DNA from: Gymnopilus junonius
Taxonomy: Eukaryota; Basidiomycota; Agaricomycetes; Agaricales; Galerinaceae
Length of the DNA stretch: 64,000 bases
Direction of reading: 5' to 3'
Assembly: GCA_015501075.1 (NCBI GenBank)
Contig: JADNYJ010000138.1
Location: 1 to 64,000, forward strand
The notes below the pieces were generated by a model. That model worked only from the letters and a program-made list of their open reading frames with translations. It did not search any database and was not told the DNA's origin. A program made the translations under genes and the position numbers. Below are positions 34,651 to 46,123 of the stretch, piece after piece. Each line of letters begins with the position of its first letter. The stretch's first letter is position 1.

Positions 34651-34917
34651 AGGAACCTTCCTGCAAAGGTTTCTTTTCAGTGCTGTATGTAGACCAGGGT
34701 AAAATGTGTCTTACTGTTGATTGCACCTTTCCCTCATTTGATGAGCATTTTTCTCCTGCACCTCATCCTTGTGCCTTCAGCAAATTAGACAGTTTTATGA
34801 GTTTTATTATGAAAAAGCACATACTTTATTACCCAACATTGTTGTTTCATCAATCCATCTTTTTCAAGTAAATTGGGTTTCTTCTTTTGATTGGCAGTTT
34901 CCGCCATGTTAGGAAGC

Positions 34918-35075
34918 ATGTGTGTGACCTGTGTGTGACCATTAATTAAAATATAACAAGCATGGGATGGGAACCCAGATTAAGGATGTGTGTGACCATG
35001 TATGTGACCTCAATAAATGAAAGTGTGAGCAATTGTATCCTAAATCAGCTAAGTATGTGACCTTGTGTGTGACCT
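34918..35075. repeat. Cluster of TGTGTGACC motifs
   Basis: Six TGTGACC or TGTGTGACC words in the same orientation lie within about 155 bp. The inverse word (GGTCACACA, GTCACACA) appears near 37843-37862. The arrangement resembles subterminal transposase-binding repeats at the two ends of a roughly 3-kb element. Confidence 0.45.
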
Positions 35076-35584
35076 GACAGGCAAAAAAGGAAGGTCAGCC
35101 ATCACCTGATCTGCCAGGCACACATGTTGATGCTAGGCATTCATCGCACACATGCACTCTAGTGGCCTTATTCTCTGCTGCAAAAATTGATGCTTTTGAG
35201 TAAGAATACACAGTACCACAGGTTGTTGAAAGAATATCAAGTTACGATGCTTTTATGTAAGTAAAACATCATTCTTTTAGAGGACGTTCTTGTAATGCTC
35301 TGTGATCCTGCAGCATCTCAACATATCTGCAATCAGGATGATGGCATGCTTGTTTGGCTTGGTCTGGCTCTGCAGTCAAGCCGATGGCGTGCTTGTTCGG
35401 CTTTAACTGGCATATTCTTCTGCCATGTTCTTTTTCTTCAACAAACCATTGGTTCTTGTCATGGCAGTATTCTCTGTTTGTTGTTAAATTTTACTGCTGT
35501 GAAACTTGTTTTGTACATATAAATATTAATGGGCTTGTTTGGTGGAAATATGTTTTTGGAAGATGGCTGTGAATGGAGCCCTAG
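35076..35584. other. No gene recognised
   Basis: Short tandem similarity near 35340-35410 (GATGGCATGCTTGTTTGGCTT and GATGGC-GTGCTTGTTCGGCTT type words). No supported coding frame. Confidence 0.4.
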
Positions 35585-35690
35585 TGCAAGGCAGTTATAT
35601 TTAGATTCAGATTATTTTTAAATGCTGTATCTTATCCGCTGATATAAGCGGCATCCCTCCGCCGCTTATATAATATAATAAGTTACAGGG
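35585..35690. repeat. Hairpin-bearing repeat, copy 1
   Basis: Contains a perfect 11-bp stem (35642-35652 with 35661-35671, ATATAAGCGGC and its complement) around an 8-base loop. The flanking GGCAGTTATATTTAGATT is shared with 36301-36320. Confidence 0.7.
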
Positions 35691-35700
35691 CCGCTGGAAT

Positions 35701-36272
35701 TAATGTTTGAAAGTCCAGTCTGGTCCAGTTTTTGGGTGCCCGAGGACCCTAACCGAGACCGAGACTAGTTAGGTAAAATTAGAAATGTCTAAATAACTGG
35801 ACCAGACTGCAAATAACTGGTCTTGATCAGTCTTGTGCAGTTATTTGCAGTTATATAACTGGTTTTAACTGGTTACAGTTATAACCAGTTTTTTTGGCAT
35901 AAATAATTGTCTCATAGTGTAAACTAAATGAATCACAATTTTTACAGTCAAAACGAGCTCAAGAACATCACAAATGGTTGAGAAATGATAAAATTAGAGC
36001 AGATTCAACAATTTTTGCGAGTATTGCTATAACTTTCTTAATTCTCAACCGAATTTTACGTTCTTTGGGTCGTTCAAAAGCTATAATATGTGGGTATAAT
36101 CGTGCAAAATTTCAGAATTTTATGACTGGTCCTAACTGGTTAAGACTGGTTTTAAGCAGTTACAAAAATTCTAAAATTTGGACTAACTGCTAACCAGACT
36201 GTGGTTTATGGTTACAATGGTTAGTATATTTTGCAGTTAGCATCAGTTAATGCAATATGAACTTCAACAAAT
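35701..36272. mobile_element. hAT-like MITE C, degenerate
   Basis: The left end TAATGTTTGAAAGTCCAGTC and the AACTGGTT/CCAGTTA-rich interior match MITEs A and B. The right end is only loosely preserved (AACTTCAACAAATG near 36260). No 8-bp duplication was found, so the right boundary is approximate. Confidence 0.6.
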
Positions 36273-36284
36273 GCCTCATGTGCT

Positions 36285-36395
36285 AGCAGTGTGTGGCAAA
36301 AGGCAGCTATATTTAGATTTGACTTATTATTTGTATCTGGAGCTGGGTGTGTGATTATATCAGCAGCGTTCCTCCGCTGCTTATATAATCTAATA
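36285..36395. repeat. Hairpin-bearing repeat, copy 2
   Basis: A 16-bp inverted repeat with one mismatch (36353-36368 with 36375-36390) encloses a 6-base loop. It is related to the copy at 35585-35690 on the other side of MITE C, but the stem bases differ while pairing is kept. Confidence 0.7.
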
Positions 36396-38128
36396 TCTGT
36401 GCCAAGGTACTATCAGATTTGCTGTTCAAGGTGCATTCTATTTTATTCTGAAGGGCATATATTTAAATTTTACCTATCATCATATATAGATGGTCTAATA
36501 CTATTTGTGAAGTAGGAAAAGCATTGTCCTGCCATGCGAAGCAGTGGCCCACTAAAACAAGTATAACTGGTGACTGCATGCAGACAAGGTCTGCAAATTA
36601 TATTTTAGTACTGCTACTGAGGCAAAGTGCACTTAGTTCTGCATTTCACTTGCCTTCTTTTACTAGTGTGCTTATATAGAAGGCTTGGTATATAATAGGA
36701 GGCATTAATCATGTTATGTTTAACACTAAAATGCTCATCGTCGGTCATTTAGCTCTGATATTACAATGCTAGGACTCCTCCCTGACTAAATGGCCTATAG
36801 CTCCATGAAATTACAAGTTTTTTAGTGAATTAAAAGTGATATTAGACCTCTGAAATTCTGTCTTTTGAATGAAATACCTTGGAAGATAGGTTTTTTTGTC
36901 CCAAAAATTTGAGTAAATGGTGTTTCAAGTATGTTGAAGCTAATATTTTTTTATTCAGATGGTGCAGGATGGTTGAACAGGTCTATATGCATGCAAACAC
37001 AATAACTTTGAGAGATTTCAACCATTGTGTCAAGAGCAAAGTTGAAAAAATCTCATAAACAGCACCATCAGTGATGGTAAACAGCATGAGATCTGTGCAT
37101 AAAGACACCTAGCACATTGTCATCTTAATATTTCCCTGTGGAGAGGTTCTTTTTTTTTGCAAACTTTGATCTTTTATGATGTGATATTTACATTTAATTC
37201 AAAATACTCTTATTGCTGTTCTCACTCATCTCTGTTGACTGTCAATTAGCTGAAGTGCCCATGGCAAACCTTGCTCATTTAGCTAGTTTGCCAATTTGCC
37301 ATGCCCCAATCTTTAATGTATTTTTGGGTGGCATCTCCTCAGCTCAGATTAATACTCCTCATGAACTAAATCATGAGACTAAATGGTATTTATCCTATGC
37401 TTTCTAATCTGCTTGCTGTGATTGAGTTATGCTTGAGGATAATCCAATTGGCCCCAAACTGATGAATAGATGCTGCTTTTTAATGATACCCTCTTCCTGT
37501 AAGGAATCAATGCTTTATTCTGCAAATAACTCACCAATGTAACCTCCTACATGGTTTTCTCAATAGCCCTTGCCTACACTTCTGGCAGGAGTCAGGTAAC
37601 AGGGTGAGCATCAGCTACCTTGCATTATACTTGACATACTCAAAAATCCTGATATACCTCAGTATTTCAGGCTACACACACAATGAAAAATGGAAAGAGA
37701 ACCTGGTAATAGACCCCAATTTATTTATAATTGGCTTTGGAATGGTATTACATTTATTGAAGGCTCTGTTGACATATGTTGAGGAGACAAGCATGGCCAT
37801 CAAGTGTGGTCTGTGTTTTCCAGCCAATCACATTCACAGAAAAGTCACACATGGTCACACACAATTATCCAGCCCATAAGGCCAATTCAGCAACAACCAA
37901 TCCAACTGAAAAAATATCAGATACTAGTATGCTCAACACATTTATTTCCTAATGCCTGTAATAATTTCTATGCTAATGATCATAATCAGCATGCTTTATG
38001 ATACTGCATGCTTCTTTTCATCAAATAGACACTGCCCAGTGAATATACTTTGGCCTATAAATTCTGTGCACCATAGTGAATAAATAATCAGGTGAGGTGA
38101 GAGAATTAATGAAACAATTACATGCTGT
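36396..38128. other. No gene recognised
   Basis: Short frames only, the most protein-like being 37213-37407 on the plus strand (64 residues, no motif). An inverse GTCACACA motif pair lies near 37843-37862. Confidence 0.4.
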
Positions 38129-39161
38129 TTACTTGGGCTCTGAAAAGCTGACACCTTCTTTTTCCTGTGCACAACAGCTTGGAATGTTCCACTGCTGCAA
38201 TGTCTTCTCAAGAGAGGGATTAGCATTGCCAACATTGAGGCTTTCTGGGGCAATATTGGGAGGAGCATCTTGAGTAATAGGTACAGTATTTGACTGCCCT
38301 ATTTGTGATGTCATTATGGTGGAAGTTTGCTGGTAATATGCTTCGACAGCAAGGAGAGCCCGGATAATGACTGATTCAGGTAAGAGTTTGCCATATTCAA
38401 ACAGGATGAGGTTGTCATCTGGTGGTGGAGAGGATGGGTGGCTGGGCATAATTTTGGTTAGAGTTCTGAAGCATTCTTCATTCAGCTGTGTCCAGGGGTA
38501 TGGACGTACTACATACTGTAGGTTCAATAGGGGCAACCTCGGAAACTTCCAAGGATAAGATCATATCACATGTGTGCTAACCCTTTGCCTTGTACCACTG
38601 CTGCCAATGCCCTCATCGATGCTAGGTCTGGAACTGCATGAATTCTACAGAGTGAATACAATGGAGTCAGAGTGCATACTATGGAGGAGGGCAATGTGAA
38701 ATACCAGCAAAAGGTGAGGTTTGATACCTGATCAAGTGGCTCCCTAAAATTTTTCATCCATTGTAGTGGTATGCATGCTTCTAGAGACAACACCTGCAAA
38801 CTGACTGTATTCAATGAGTTGGTTCATACATCTTCATCACCCAACTCATATTGGCAATCCTAATTTCAAACCACCCTGTCCTGCATCCTTTATCTTGCTG
38901 TTCAACCAAGATATGTGTAGCCTCGGATGGGATTTCTGAAGGCAATGCCTGCTGATCCTTGCTTCAAGTTTCTGCAAAAGGGATCCATATGCAAAGGTTC
39001 AGGATCCCATCACTTACTGCTATCCAACCATTAAATGACCCACTCATTTTTAGTTCTTCATCAGTATCATGTGTATGTGCAGGCTTGGTCTGTGCATTGA
39101 GCGTGTCTTGACCTTGTGTACGGATGCTGACCTGCTTGAATTCAAGCTGGAAATACTTCAT
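38129..39161 (-). CDS. Candidate multi-exon gene, unknown product
   Basis: Minus-strand pieces look coding: 39161-38964 (includes MSGSFNGWIAVSDGILNL), 38814-38566 (includes HAVPDLASMRALAAVVQGK) and 38536-38129 (RPYPWTQLNEECFRTLTKIM, then a Pro/Ser-rich segment and ALLAVEAYYQQ). The last ends in a stop at 38129. Intron junctions were not settled, and TGA codons lie between pieces near 38573 and 38820, so decay is possible. I do not recognise the family. Confidence 0.35.
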
Positions 39162-39192
39162 AAGTTGTGCATTTCACCACCTGCATGCAAGG

Positions 39193-39290
39193 GCCCCAAT
39201 GGCTCAGATGGCACCATCATGGATTTAGCCCTAGGTGCCTCAAATGGGGACCATAAGGTCTTGGGTTCGAACCCCACACTGCTCATGTGG
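39193..39290 (+). repeat. tRNA-derived SINE head or pseudo-tRNA
   Basis: An A-box-like TGGCTCAGATGG (39200-39211) and a B box GGTTCGAACCC (39264-39274) are present. They are 64 bases apart, and the flanks do not pair into an acceptor stem, so this is not a functional tRNA. An internal polymerase III promoter is plausible. The SINE body might continue towards 39690. Confidence 0.5.
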
Positions 39291-39942
39291 ATAAAACAAT
39301 TTAGACACCACATGAGTTTTCAATACCCCCGGGAGATGCTGTGTGGTTGGTGACTGTGGGAAGGTGAGGCTGCCATTAACTTGGTGTCCCCTGAAACATA
39401 AACACCCAGGCACTGACCATGTGATGATGAATAGTAATTCTGTTATCCTCTGGTATTAAAAAGATGCCAGAGCTGAAGACTTAAATTGGGAGACTTAGTA
39501 AGATAGCCATTTGAACCAATGGGAAAGGTGGCAGTTAAAACTAGACACTGTCTGGGAAACAACCTCTGCCAGGTATGGTAGATTGGGGTTTGCCTTCAGG
39601 CTACCAATGGAGTCTGGGCTGGCTGACCCACTAATGTGGTACTGTCAGGAGCAGAACTGGTATGATCTTGGGGCCGGGTGTCACAGTGCATGGTACTATA
39701 ATGAGCATAAAGTTACAGAAAGTCATGATAGTAGTATATGATCATAGGACTATTAAAGTATTACTTAGTACATGCCTATGATGTAATACTGGGGGTATAT
39801 GTGTAACAGTGAAAAACTGTCCCCATACACCAATGAAAAGATTACAACAACAAAAAAAAGCCACCTGCATGCTTAACTCTAATTTCCTAACAGATTTTCT
39901 GGAAGAGCTTTTGAATCATCCTTTTTTTTCCTATGAAAATAG

Positions 39943-40372
39943 GTACAACTGGGTTTGTTGAGAATGCTTCAAGGATTACATCCTCAAATGCATTACTTGC
40001 AGTGCTCATGGGTAAGTTGATCTTGCTTTCTGCCCAGCCTTGTTTTTCAATTTGCATATATCCAGGGAATCAGAGGACACAGCAGAGAGTGAAGGCGAGA
40101 CCAATTCAGATATCACCAGCAATATTGATCTCTCGGAAACACATCGCTCTGCTGACAAGGCACAAGGCATGCATTCACATACTCTATCTGAAGCTCCTCC
40201 TCCAAAATGAGCTCATGTAGAAACTGTGGTAGATTTGGATGATGAAGATGCTGTAGAGGTCATGAAGTTTGAAGCAGACAAGACAGTTATTGACTTGACT
40301 TGTTCCCCTGTGGTTGAGAGAGTGTTGAAGCACTACGTTGACATCCAGAGAGTTTCAAAGCACTCCAGTTAG
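39943..40372 (+). pseudogene. C-terminal gene fragment with paired CxxC motifs and an acidic tail
   Basis: Two exons (39943-40011 and 40066-40372, 54-bp intron) read YNWVC-stop-ECFKDYILKCITCSAHGESEDT, then a long acidic/serine stretch, ending at TAG 40370-40372. Two in-frame TGA codons (39959 and 40208) fall where Arg would fit. The Cys pattern suggests a small zinc-binding tail. Upstream exons are not recognised; a pseudo-tRNA/SINE lies there. It sits just before the KDZ transposase gene on the same strand and may be an accessory gene of that element. Confidence 0.45.
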
Positions 40373-40581
40373 GAGTTCTGCAATAAAATTTACCCCCCTT
40401 TTCATAGATAACATTTTCTGCATGAACTAGTTCAAGTTTAATTAGACTGCTAGGTCTGACAAAGTTTTGAAATCCTACTCATTTTCATTCACTCACATTC
40501 TGTGCCTTCTATTAGCTTTCTATCTTTTAAAATCCTTAATCTCTCCATAAATGCAGCCAATGAAAAGTCAAAAATGGGTCT

Positions 40582-43500
40582 ATGTTGCGATTGCTGCTGC
40601 CTGAGGAGTTCTCATCATCCAATGCAAGAGAGAGTATTGCCCACACCCATACCATGGAATACCAAATTCAATCTGATGGCCACTTCCATTCCCGATCTTC
40701 TTTCATGGCCATTACTGGTGTGTTAGTCCAAGAACCAGAGAAAGTGAGTGGTACTTCAAATGATCACAATGACTACAATGTCAATGATTGGGATAATCTT
40801 CCCAGCAATGCCTATGATTTGCAACCAACACCAACAAAAAAGAGACAGCCTGTGAGCATCTCACTGTTATCTATTTTAGTATACTTCAGAACTCATTTTT
40901 GCCAAGGAGCATCCATTAATAGATTGGGTTGGGGATAGAGAACAATTTCTTTTGGAAATTCTCAGGTTCGAGGGTAGAGGGAGTGCTCCTGACTCATGTC
41001 ACATTGCCTTAGTGGCTCAAGTGCTGAGTATAGATGTCATGACTGTGACAGAATGGACTTGGTCTACTGGGAGTGCCTTTTGGCCTTGCATGAACAGTGC
41101 GGCCTTCACTGCCCAGAGGTGTGATCATAGAAAAGGACTTTTTTGCTGATTTACTGACTAGTTGACAGGTATGGGATGCATCTGATCACTTCTTCAAGTG
41201 CATCTCCTTGATGTCACTAGGACACCACTTCCAACTTGGACATCCATTGGGTGAATCATGCAGCTCCCCTGTACCTGCATTTGGAGGGTCCTTTACCATT
41301 GTAGATCTGAATGGCATTCACACAGTGGACATTTGGTTCTGCAATTGTGAGCATGCAGTTCCACATTTCATTCAACTCCTTTGAATTGGATGGTATCCAG
41401 CCACTGTCAAGTTTCCTCAAACAGCCATCACATTTTGCCTCCTACAATTTTTCCAAATCTTATCTTTCAAGTTAAAGTCAACCATTTTTGAATTCCATAA
41501 AACCTTATCTAGGCTAACTGATAACACTGGAATGGAAACCCTGAAGGTGAGAAAAAGATAATTGGCTAGATTCTTGGCTTATGATATCACACAGAGCTGA
41601 TATTCTGCACTTCTCTGAGTGGTCAGGCAACACAGTCACTTGTCAATGTTGAAACAAGCTGGTTGTGGATATGCTATTGAGGGTGCAGCTGGTACACACC
41701 CTGGTGAACTAAGCACTTCTATGTCCTGCATGCCCACAGATTGGAATAAATTTACAGGCTGGATGGGAAAATATGCCGAAGGTGAAACAGTATGTCATCA
41801 TTCTTTGTTGGTGTGAACAACTGTCTGATTAGACTCAGAAAGATTTCTATATGGACTATTTATCAGCTTGGATGCAAACTTCCATCTCAAACAGAAGATA
41901 GTGTCAAGTCATGCAGCAGATCCTGGCTTATCAAAGGGCTGGGCTTACTTTGTCAAGGAAGATCAATTCAAAGACTTCCTCCACAAATTCAGGACTTTGA
42001 TCATTCAGGAAGTAAGTCTTTTATTTGACCTGCTGAAACAGTACATTCAAATTTTCTGCAGCCTAGCAAGTGCTCAAACCACAATGCTGTCAACAGGGAA
42101 CACACTATGGAAGGGTATGCTGCATCAGGTGTCACTTCATGTGACTGCACTCACCATGACATGAAGAGGCCAAATGGCATCTGTGATATGCAAAAGGGAG
42201 AATGGTAAGTGAAGGCATGATCTATTCCTTCAATGACTAAATGGAGTGTAAATAGGTACCTCAACATGGATTTTATTTTCCTATTGAGCATTCTTCTTCA
42301 TCTGACCATTCTCTATATCACTGTCTCCTATGACATTGCATGCCAATGGAGCATCAAGCTTTGGGAGCATATGAAAGTTTATCCAGACTATCTAAAGTTG
42401 ATGCAGGCATTATATGTTATCCACTTCCTCATTCCAAAGTTTCATCTTCCTACTCATATTTTACTCTGTCAAATTATCTACTCATTGAACTACAACAAGG
42501 ATTGTGCTCACACTGATGTAGAAGGCGTTGAATGAGGATGGGACTACATCAACCCCATAGTGATGAGCACCCATGAGATGGGTCCTGGTGCCCATCATGA
42601 CACTCTTGATGCACATTTTGGGGACTGGAACTGGTGAAAGATGTGTTCCATGGGTATGTGCATTCATTGTCTACTTGTCATGTAGAACATTCTGATAAGC
42701 TTTCAATATTTACAGTGATTTTTCTGCTTCAGCAAATCAAAGAAGCAGTTCTCGAGCTGGAGGAGAAGTCCCAAATTCATGAAGAATTTTCAGGCAGTCT
42801 ATCTGATGCCCAAGTTACTGAGTGGACAGCTGCACTGGATGCATGGGAAGAAGATCATTCAAAGCCCAATCCCTTCGAGGCAACATTGAAAGGTGAGATC
42901 CTACTATCTTTCTCTTTTTTTTGTTGTTTTAATGCAAATCTAGCACTATCTCAACAGGCTGTTCAAAGGCAGCTTGCCAAAGAGGAGGCTCAGGCTTTAA
43001 AGAATGGAACTGGCTATACCATGCACAAAGAGGTATCCACAAGCCAGCTTATTTCAATGGGCCTTGAATTAGAAGATCAGCAGTGAGTCTTTTTTTATCA
43101 TCAAAATTTGTAATTTGGTTTGACATTAAAATAGATGCCGACTCATTGTTGATAAGGAACTTCTGGGGATTCATGCAACCAACAATCAAAAGACAAAAAT
43201 AACCCTTTGATCAAACACCCTGAAATGTAAAATTGAAGCCTGGATTGAGATCCAACACATGTACATTCCCAGTCTGCATGTCCTTCACTCTTGCACCTTG
43301 GATTCCAAAGATTCACTAACAGAAACTGTGCCTCAGGACATCCCATTCCTTCTACCCTTATCTATTCCTAATGACACACATTGTGACTCCCAACTGTACT
43401 ATATCGAATGGAAACTGCATTATGCGCAATGTACTGATGCTCTTGATGACCTGCAGGATGGTTTATGCCTTCATTCTTTCATCACCCTCAATAAAAAAAG

Positions 43501-44280
43501 ATTTCAATAGGGACAACATCAGAATACTTGATCTCAGAATATTGTGGACTGGATTCAGGCTAAGGTCACTGCCTCAGTGAGGTGGTATCATGTTGCATGG
43601 GAAGCCCTAGTGAGGGTGGTCCCCATAGTTCAGGAGGTTGGTTGGGAATTGATCCTGCTGCCACTGAAAGATGAGGACATCAGGCTGCTAAAGAATGAAG
43701 GTCTAGAAAGGCAGAAGGGCAAAAAGAAAGATAGTGAGATGGCACAGTCAGAAGGCCAGCAGAATGTGTCGTGGATTTGGACTAGATTGGGTGGTGAGCT
43801 AGATCTAACTGAAGAGCAACTCCTGCATGAAAGTGAGTGGTGGCTTTATTGTTTTTCATTCTCAGTACCTAAAATATTACAGGCCTTAGAATTAAATGGT
43901 GTAAAAGCCATGCACAACAGGACTGCTGGTGCAAAGAGGTCAAACTTCTTCAAGAAGAGATGCAATGAGTCCTCGTATTCTTTCAATACAAATTGGATGA
44001 GTGGGAGGAGTGCACTGAAACTGACTGTGGGGAGTGGGGACTGCCTGGAGTAATATGGGATGAAGCATCCATTCAGGGGAGGATAGTGTATGTTTGAGAG
44101 CAATCAGCTCAATTTGCTGCAATGAGGAAACATTGCTGAATGGTTTGGAGTAATGTTGATGAATATATTAAACAAGCTGGGCAAGAAGTACAATTAGGAG
44201 GAGTTGGATTAGATAATGATGAAGAAGATCAGGAGGAAATAGTAGCATCAAGTACAGCAGAATATAATGCCAAAGATTGA
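40582..44280 (+). pseudogene. KDZ (Kyakuja-Dileera-Zisupton) transposase, decayed
   Basis: The order matches KDZ transposases. An N-terminal segment (EYQIQSDGHFHSRSS) and the cysteine-cluster region come first (REQFLLEILRFEGRGSAP near 40945, LGHPLGESC and DLNGIHTVDIWFCNC near 41230-41360, then GWYPATVKFPQTAITF). The transposase core has ISLDANFHLKQK (41870), AADPGLSKGWAYF, HDMKRPNGICDMQKGEW (42160), SYDIACQWSIKLW (42330), IPKFHLPTH and AHFGDWNW (42620). The C-terminal part includes AWEEDHSKPNPF, SMGLELEDQQ and a long helical tail. At least eight introns are implied. In-frame TGA codons at 41382, 42533, 42635, 43208, 43529, 43966, 44095 and 44137 fall at expected Arg sites, plus a TAG at 43508. 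Inactive as written; lesions are described, not repaired. Confidence 0.85.
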
Positions 44281-44460
44281 AAAGTAAAAAAAAGCAAATA
44301 AGGATTTTATGCAATTTATAATGGAAAAGGAAAATATCAAGGAAGATATTTATTTGGAAAAGGGCAGGGCAGGAGGCAGATGGCATGATGTGGTCAGCCA
44401 TTGCATAACAGTTGGACAGGTGAAGGGTCCAGAGAGATGCTGCCCAAAGTGGCCATCAGA

Positions 44461-44555
44461 GCCTCTACTCTAATTAGAGTAGAGGCATGCACAGCGAGGG
44501 ACTCTAATTACAGCAAAATGTGCATGGTGTTATTTACTCTAACTAGAGTAAAACG
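44461..44555. repeat. Palindromes with ACTCTAATTAGAGT core
   Basis: 44461-44486 is a perfect 26-bp palindrome centred on TAATTA. A second near-palindrome TTTACTCTAACTAGAGTAAA lies near 44534-44553, with a GACTCTAATTAC word between them. They lie about 180 bp beyond the KDZ stop codon, where an element end would be expected. Confidence 0.65.
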
Positions 44556-44929
44556 TGCATGTGGACTACAGGCTCAGGTGAGACATTATGGAAGCCAGTG
44601 ATATGAGTTGGTTGCTCAATGGTTGGTTGCTCAATGGTTGGTGCTCCATTGCTTGAATTTGACTCTATGTGTTGGTGCTCCTCCTGTATGTCCATAATGT
44701 CATGCTTCTTGGACATGCTGTATTTGGGAAAATGGAATGGGCTGAGGAGGGTTGCTGTAGGCTGCCACTCATTCTCTTGAGAAAAGGATTCATCAGCCAT
44801 CAAGTTTGTGAAACCATAGTTAGTGTATTCAATGTTGGATTTATTATTTGTTTGTGCCCTGTAAAGATCAAAGCAAGGTGGCCCTAATTCAAAATTGAAG
44901 CTGAAGAAATTGAAGTGGAACATACACAT
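44543..44929 (-). CDS. Candidate small ORF with a tandem repeat
   Basis: A 128-codon minus-strand frame. From an internal ATG it reads MADESFSQENEWQP and contains the duplicated peptide PTIEQPTIEQPT, encoded by a tandem CAATGGTTGGTTGCT repeat near 44611-44645. No family is recognised and coding status is doubtful. Confidence 0.25.
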   Translation of the reverse strand: MCMFHFNFFSFNFELGPPCFDLYRAQTNNKSNIEYTNYGFTNLMADESFSQENEWQPTATLLSPFHFPKYSMSKKHDIMDIQEEHQHIESNSSNGAPTIEQPTIEQPTHITGFHNVSPEPVVHMHVLL

Positions 44930-46120
44930 ACATAATTGGCCTTTGATGGGCTAGTGAGCAAGGTCTGGAAGTATCCCTTTTCTCTTGTGGTTTGATTTAT
45001 AGAGATGAGAAGATAAAAGAGGCCAGGTAAGAACTGAGAGAGCATCCACAACAATAGGAAGTCAGCAGTTCCAAAATTTCACCCTGCCCCTCAAAATCCC
45101 TGGATGTCCTTTGATTGGCCCAAATCATGCTTAGGATAAATAAATAGATACCAGAACATAGACATTTATTGATACTCTTTCTGTTCCTTGAATAATCCCT
45201 GCTCATGGTAGCATACTTGAATATATGAACTGTGTTCCTTTTTCCAAGTCACGATTGTTTTCTTGCTCACCTAGACAAATATTTCTGTATTGTAACCTTG
45301 ATTCTAAAGTACAGGGTAGCTGCTTCACACATCGACTTTATGGTCTGCCTTCAAATGTACTTACAGTTAATATAAAAGGCACCACTTCCACCCTTTTAGC
45401 ATCATAAGGAACCCAAATGAGATATTTTCTGCAGCCATAAAGACTAAGAAATACATATCAAAATATAAAAATCCAATATATGGAAATTAACTAGTGTCTG
45501 CCATGAATATGAAGGAAAAGCCCCAAGAAAAGAGGTAAGGAAAAGGTTCTTGAATCAAATTGGCCACAAATAACCAACTCACATGTGATGCAAGGTGCAT
45601 TGCGTAACTCATCCAACTCCAACTCCAAGTCACCAAGGAATGCCTCTATGTGGCTTGAATGTAAGATCGACGATGATCAGAGATGGGAAAATCTTAGGTA
45701 TAGACCAGGAGAGTATTGTTTGACAAGATAATCCTTGAGATGGTCATGATTTGCAGGAAACCCATCTCTGGTCAAATCTGAGCACTGTGGTTTGTAAATC
45801 AATAAAAACAGCAGAAGTGACATCAGGAAAATGACTTTAAGGCCTGGGTTGATCTGAGAGTATCTCTGCACCAGGCACATCTCTCAGGTAACTTCGGTTG
45901 CTCTGTGGTGCTCTGGGCTGCTCCTAGCTCAGTTTTCTTAACAGTAGATATTGTACTTTACAATTTACTTATAAATCTTATGGTATTCAACATTTAATAT
46001 GCAAAGTAACATTTATTGTGCTATAGAACATCATGTCTTACACAGAAAATCTATACTACTACTGAGCTACATACTAGGGATGCGAGAGGACAATGCTGAC
46101 ACTAGAGGGTGGGAGGCAGT
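44930..46120. other. No gene recognised
   Basis: AT-rich, CpG-poor sequence between the KDZ and Plavaka remnants. Element ends may lie here but were not identified. Confidence 0.4.
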
Positions 46121-46123
46121 GAT

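Noticed and set aside
35701..36272. 8-bp target duplication for MITE C
   Set aside because: GCTGGAAT on the left has no match at any plausible right end; the copy is called degenerate.
39193..39290. Functional tRNA gene
   Set aside because: The A/B box spacing is 64 bases and no acceptor stem forms; better read as a pseudo-tRNA or SINE head.
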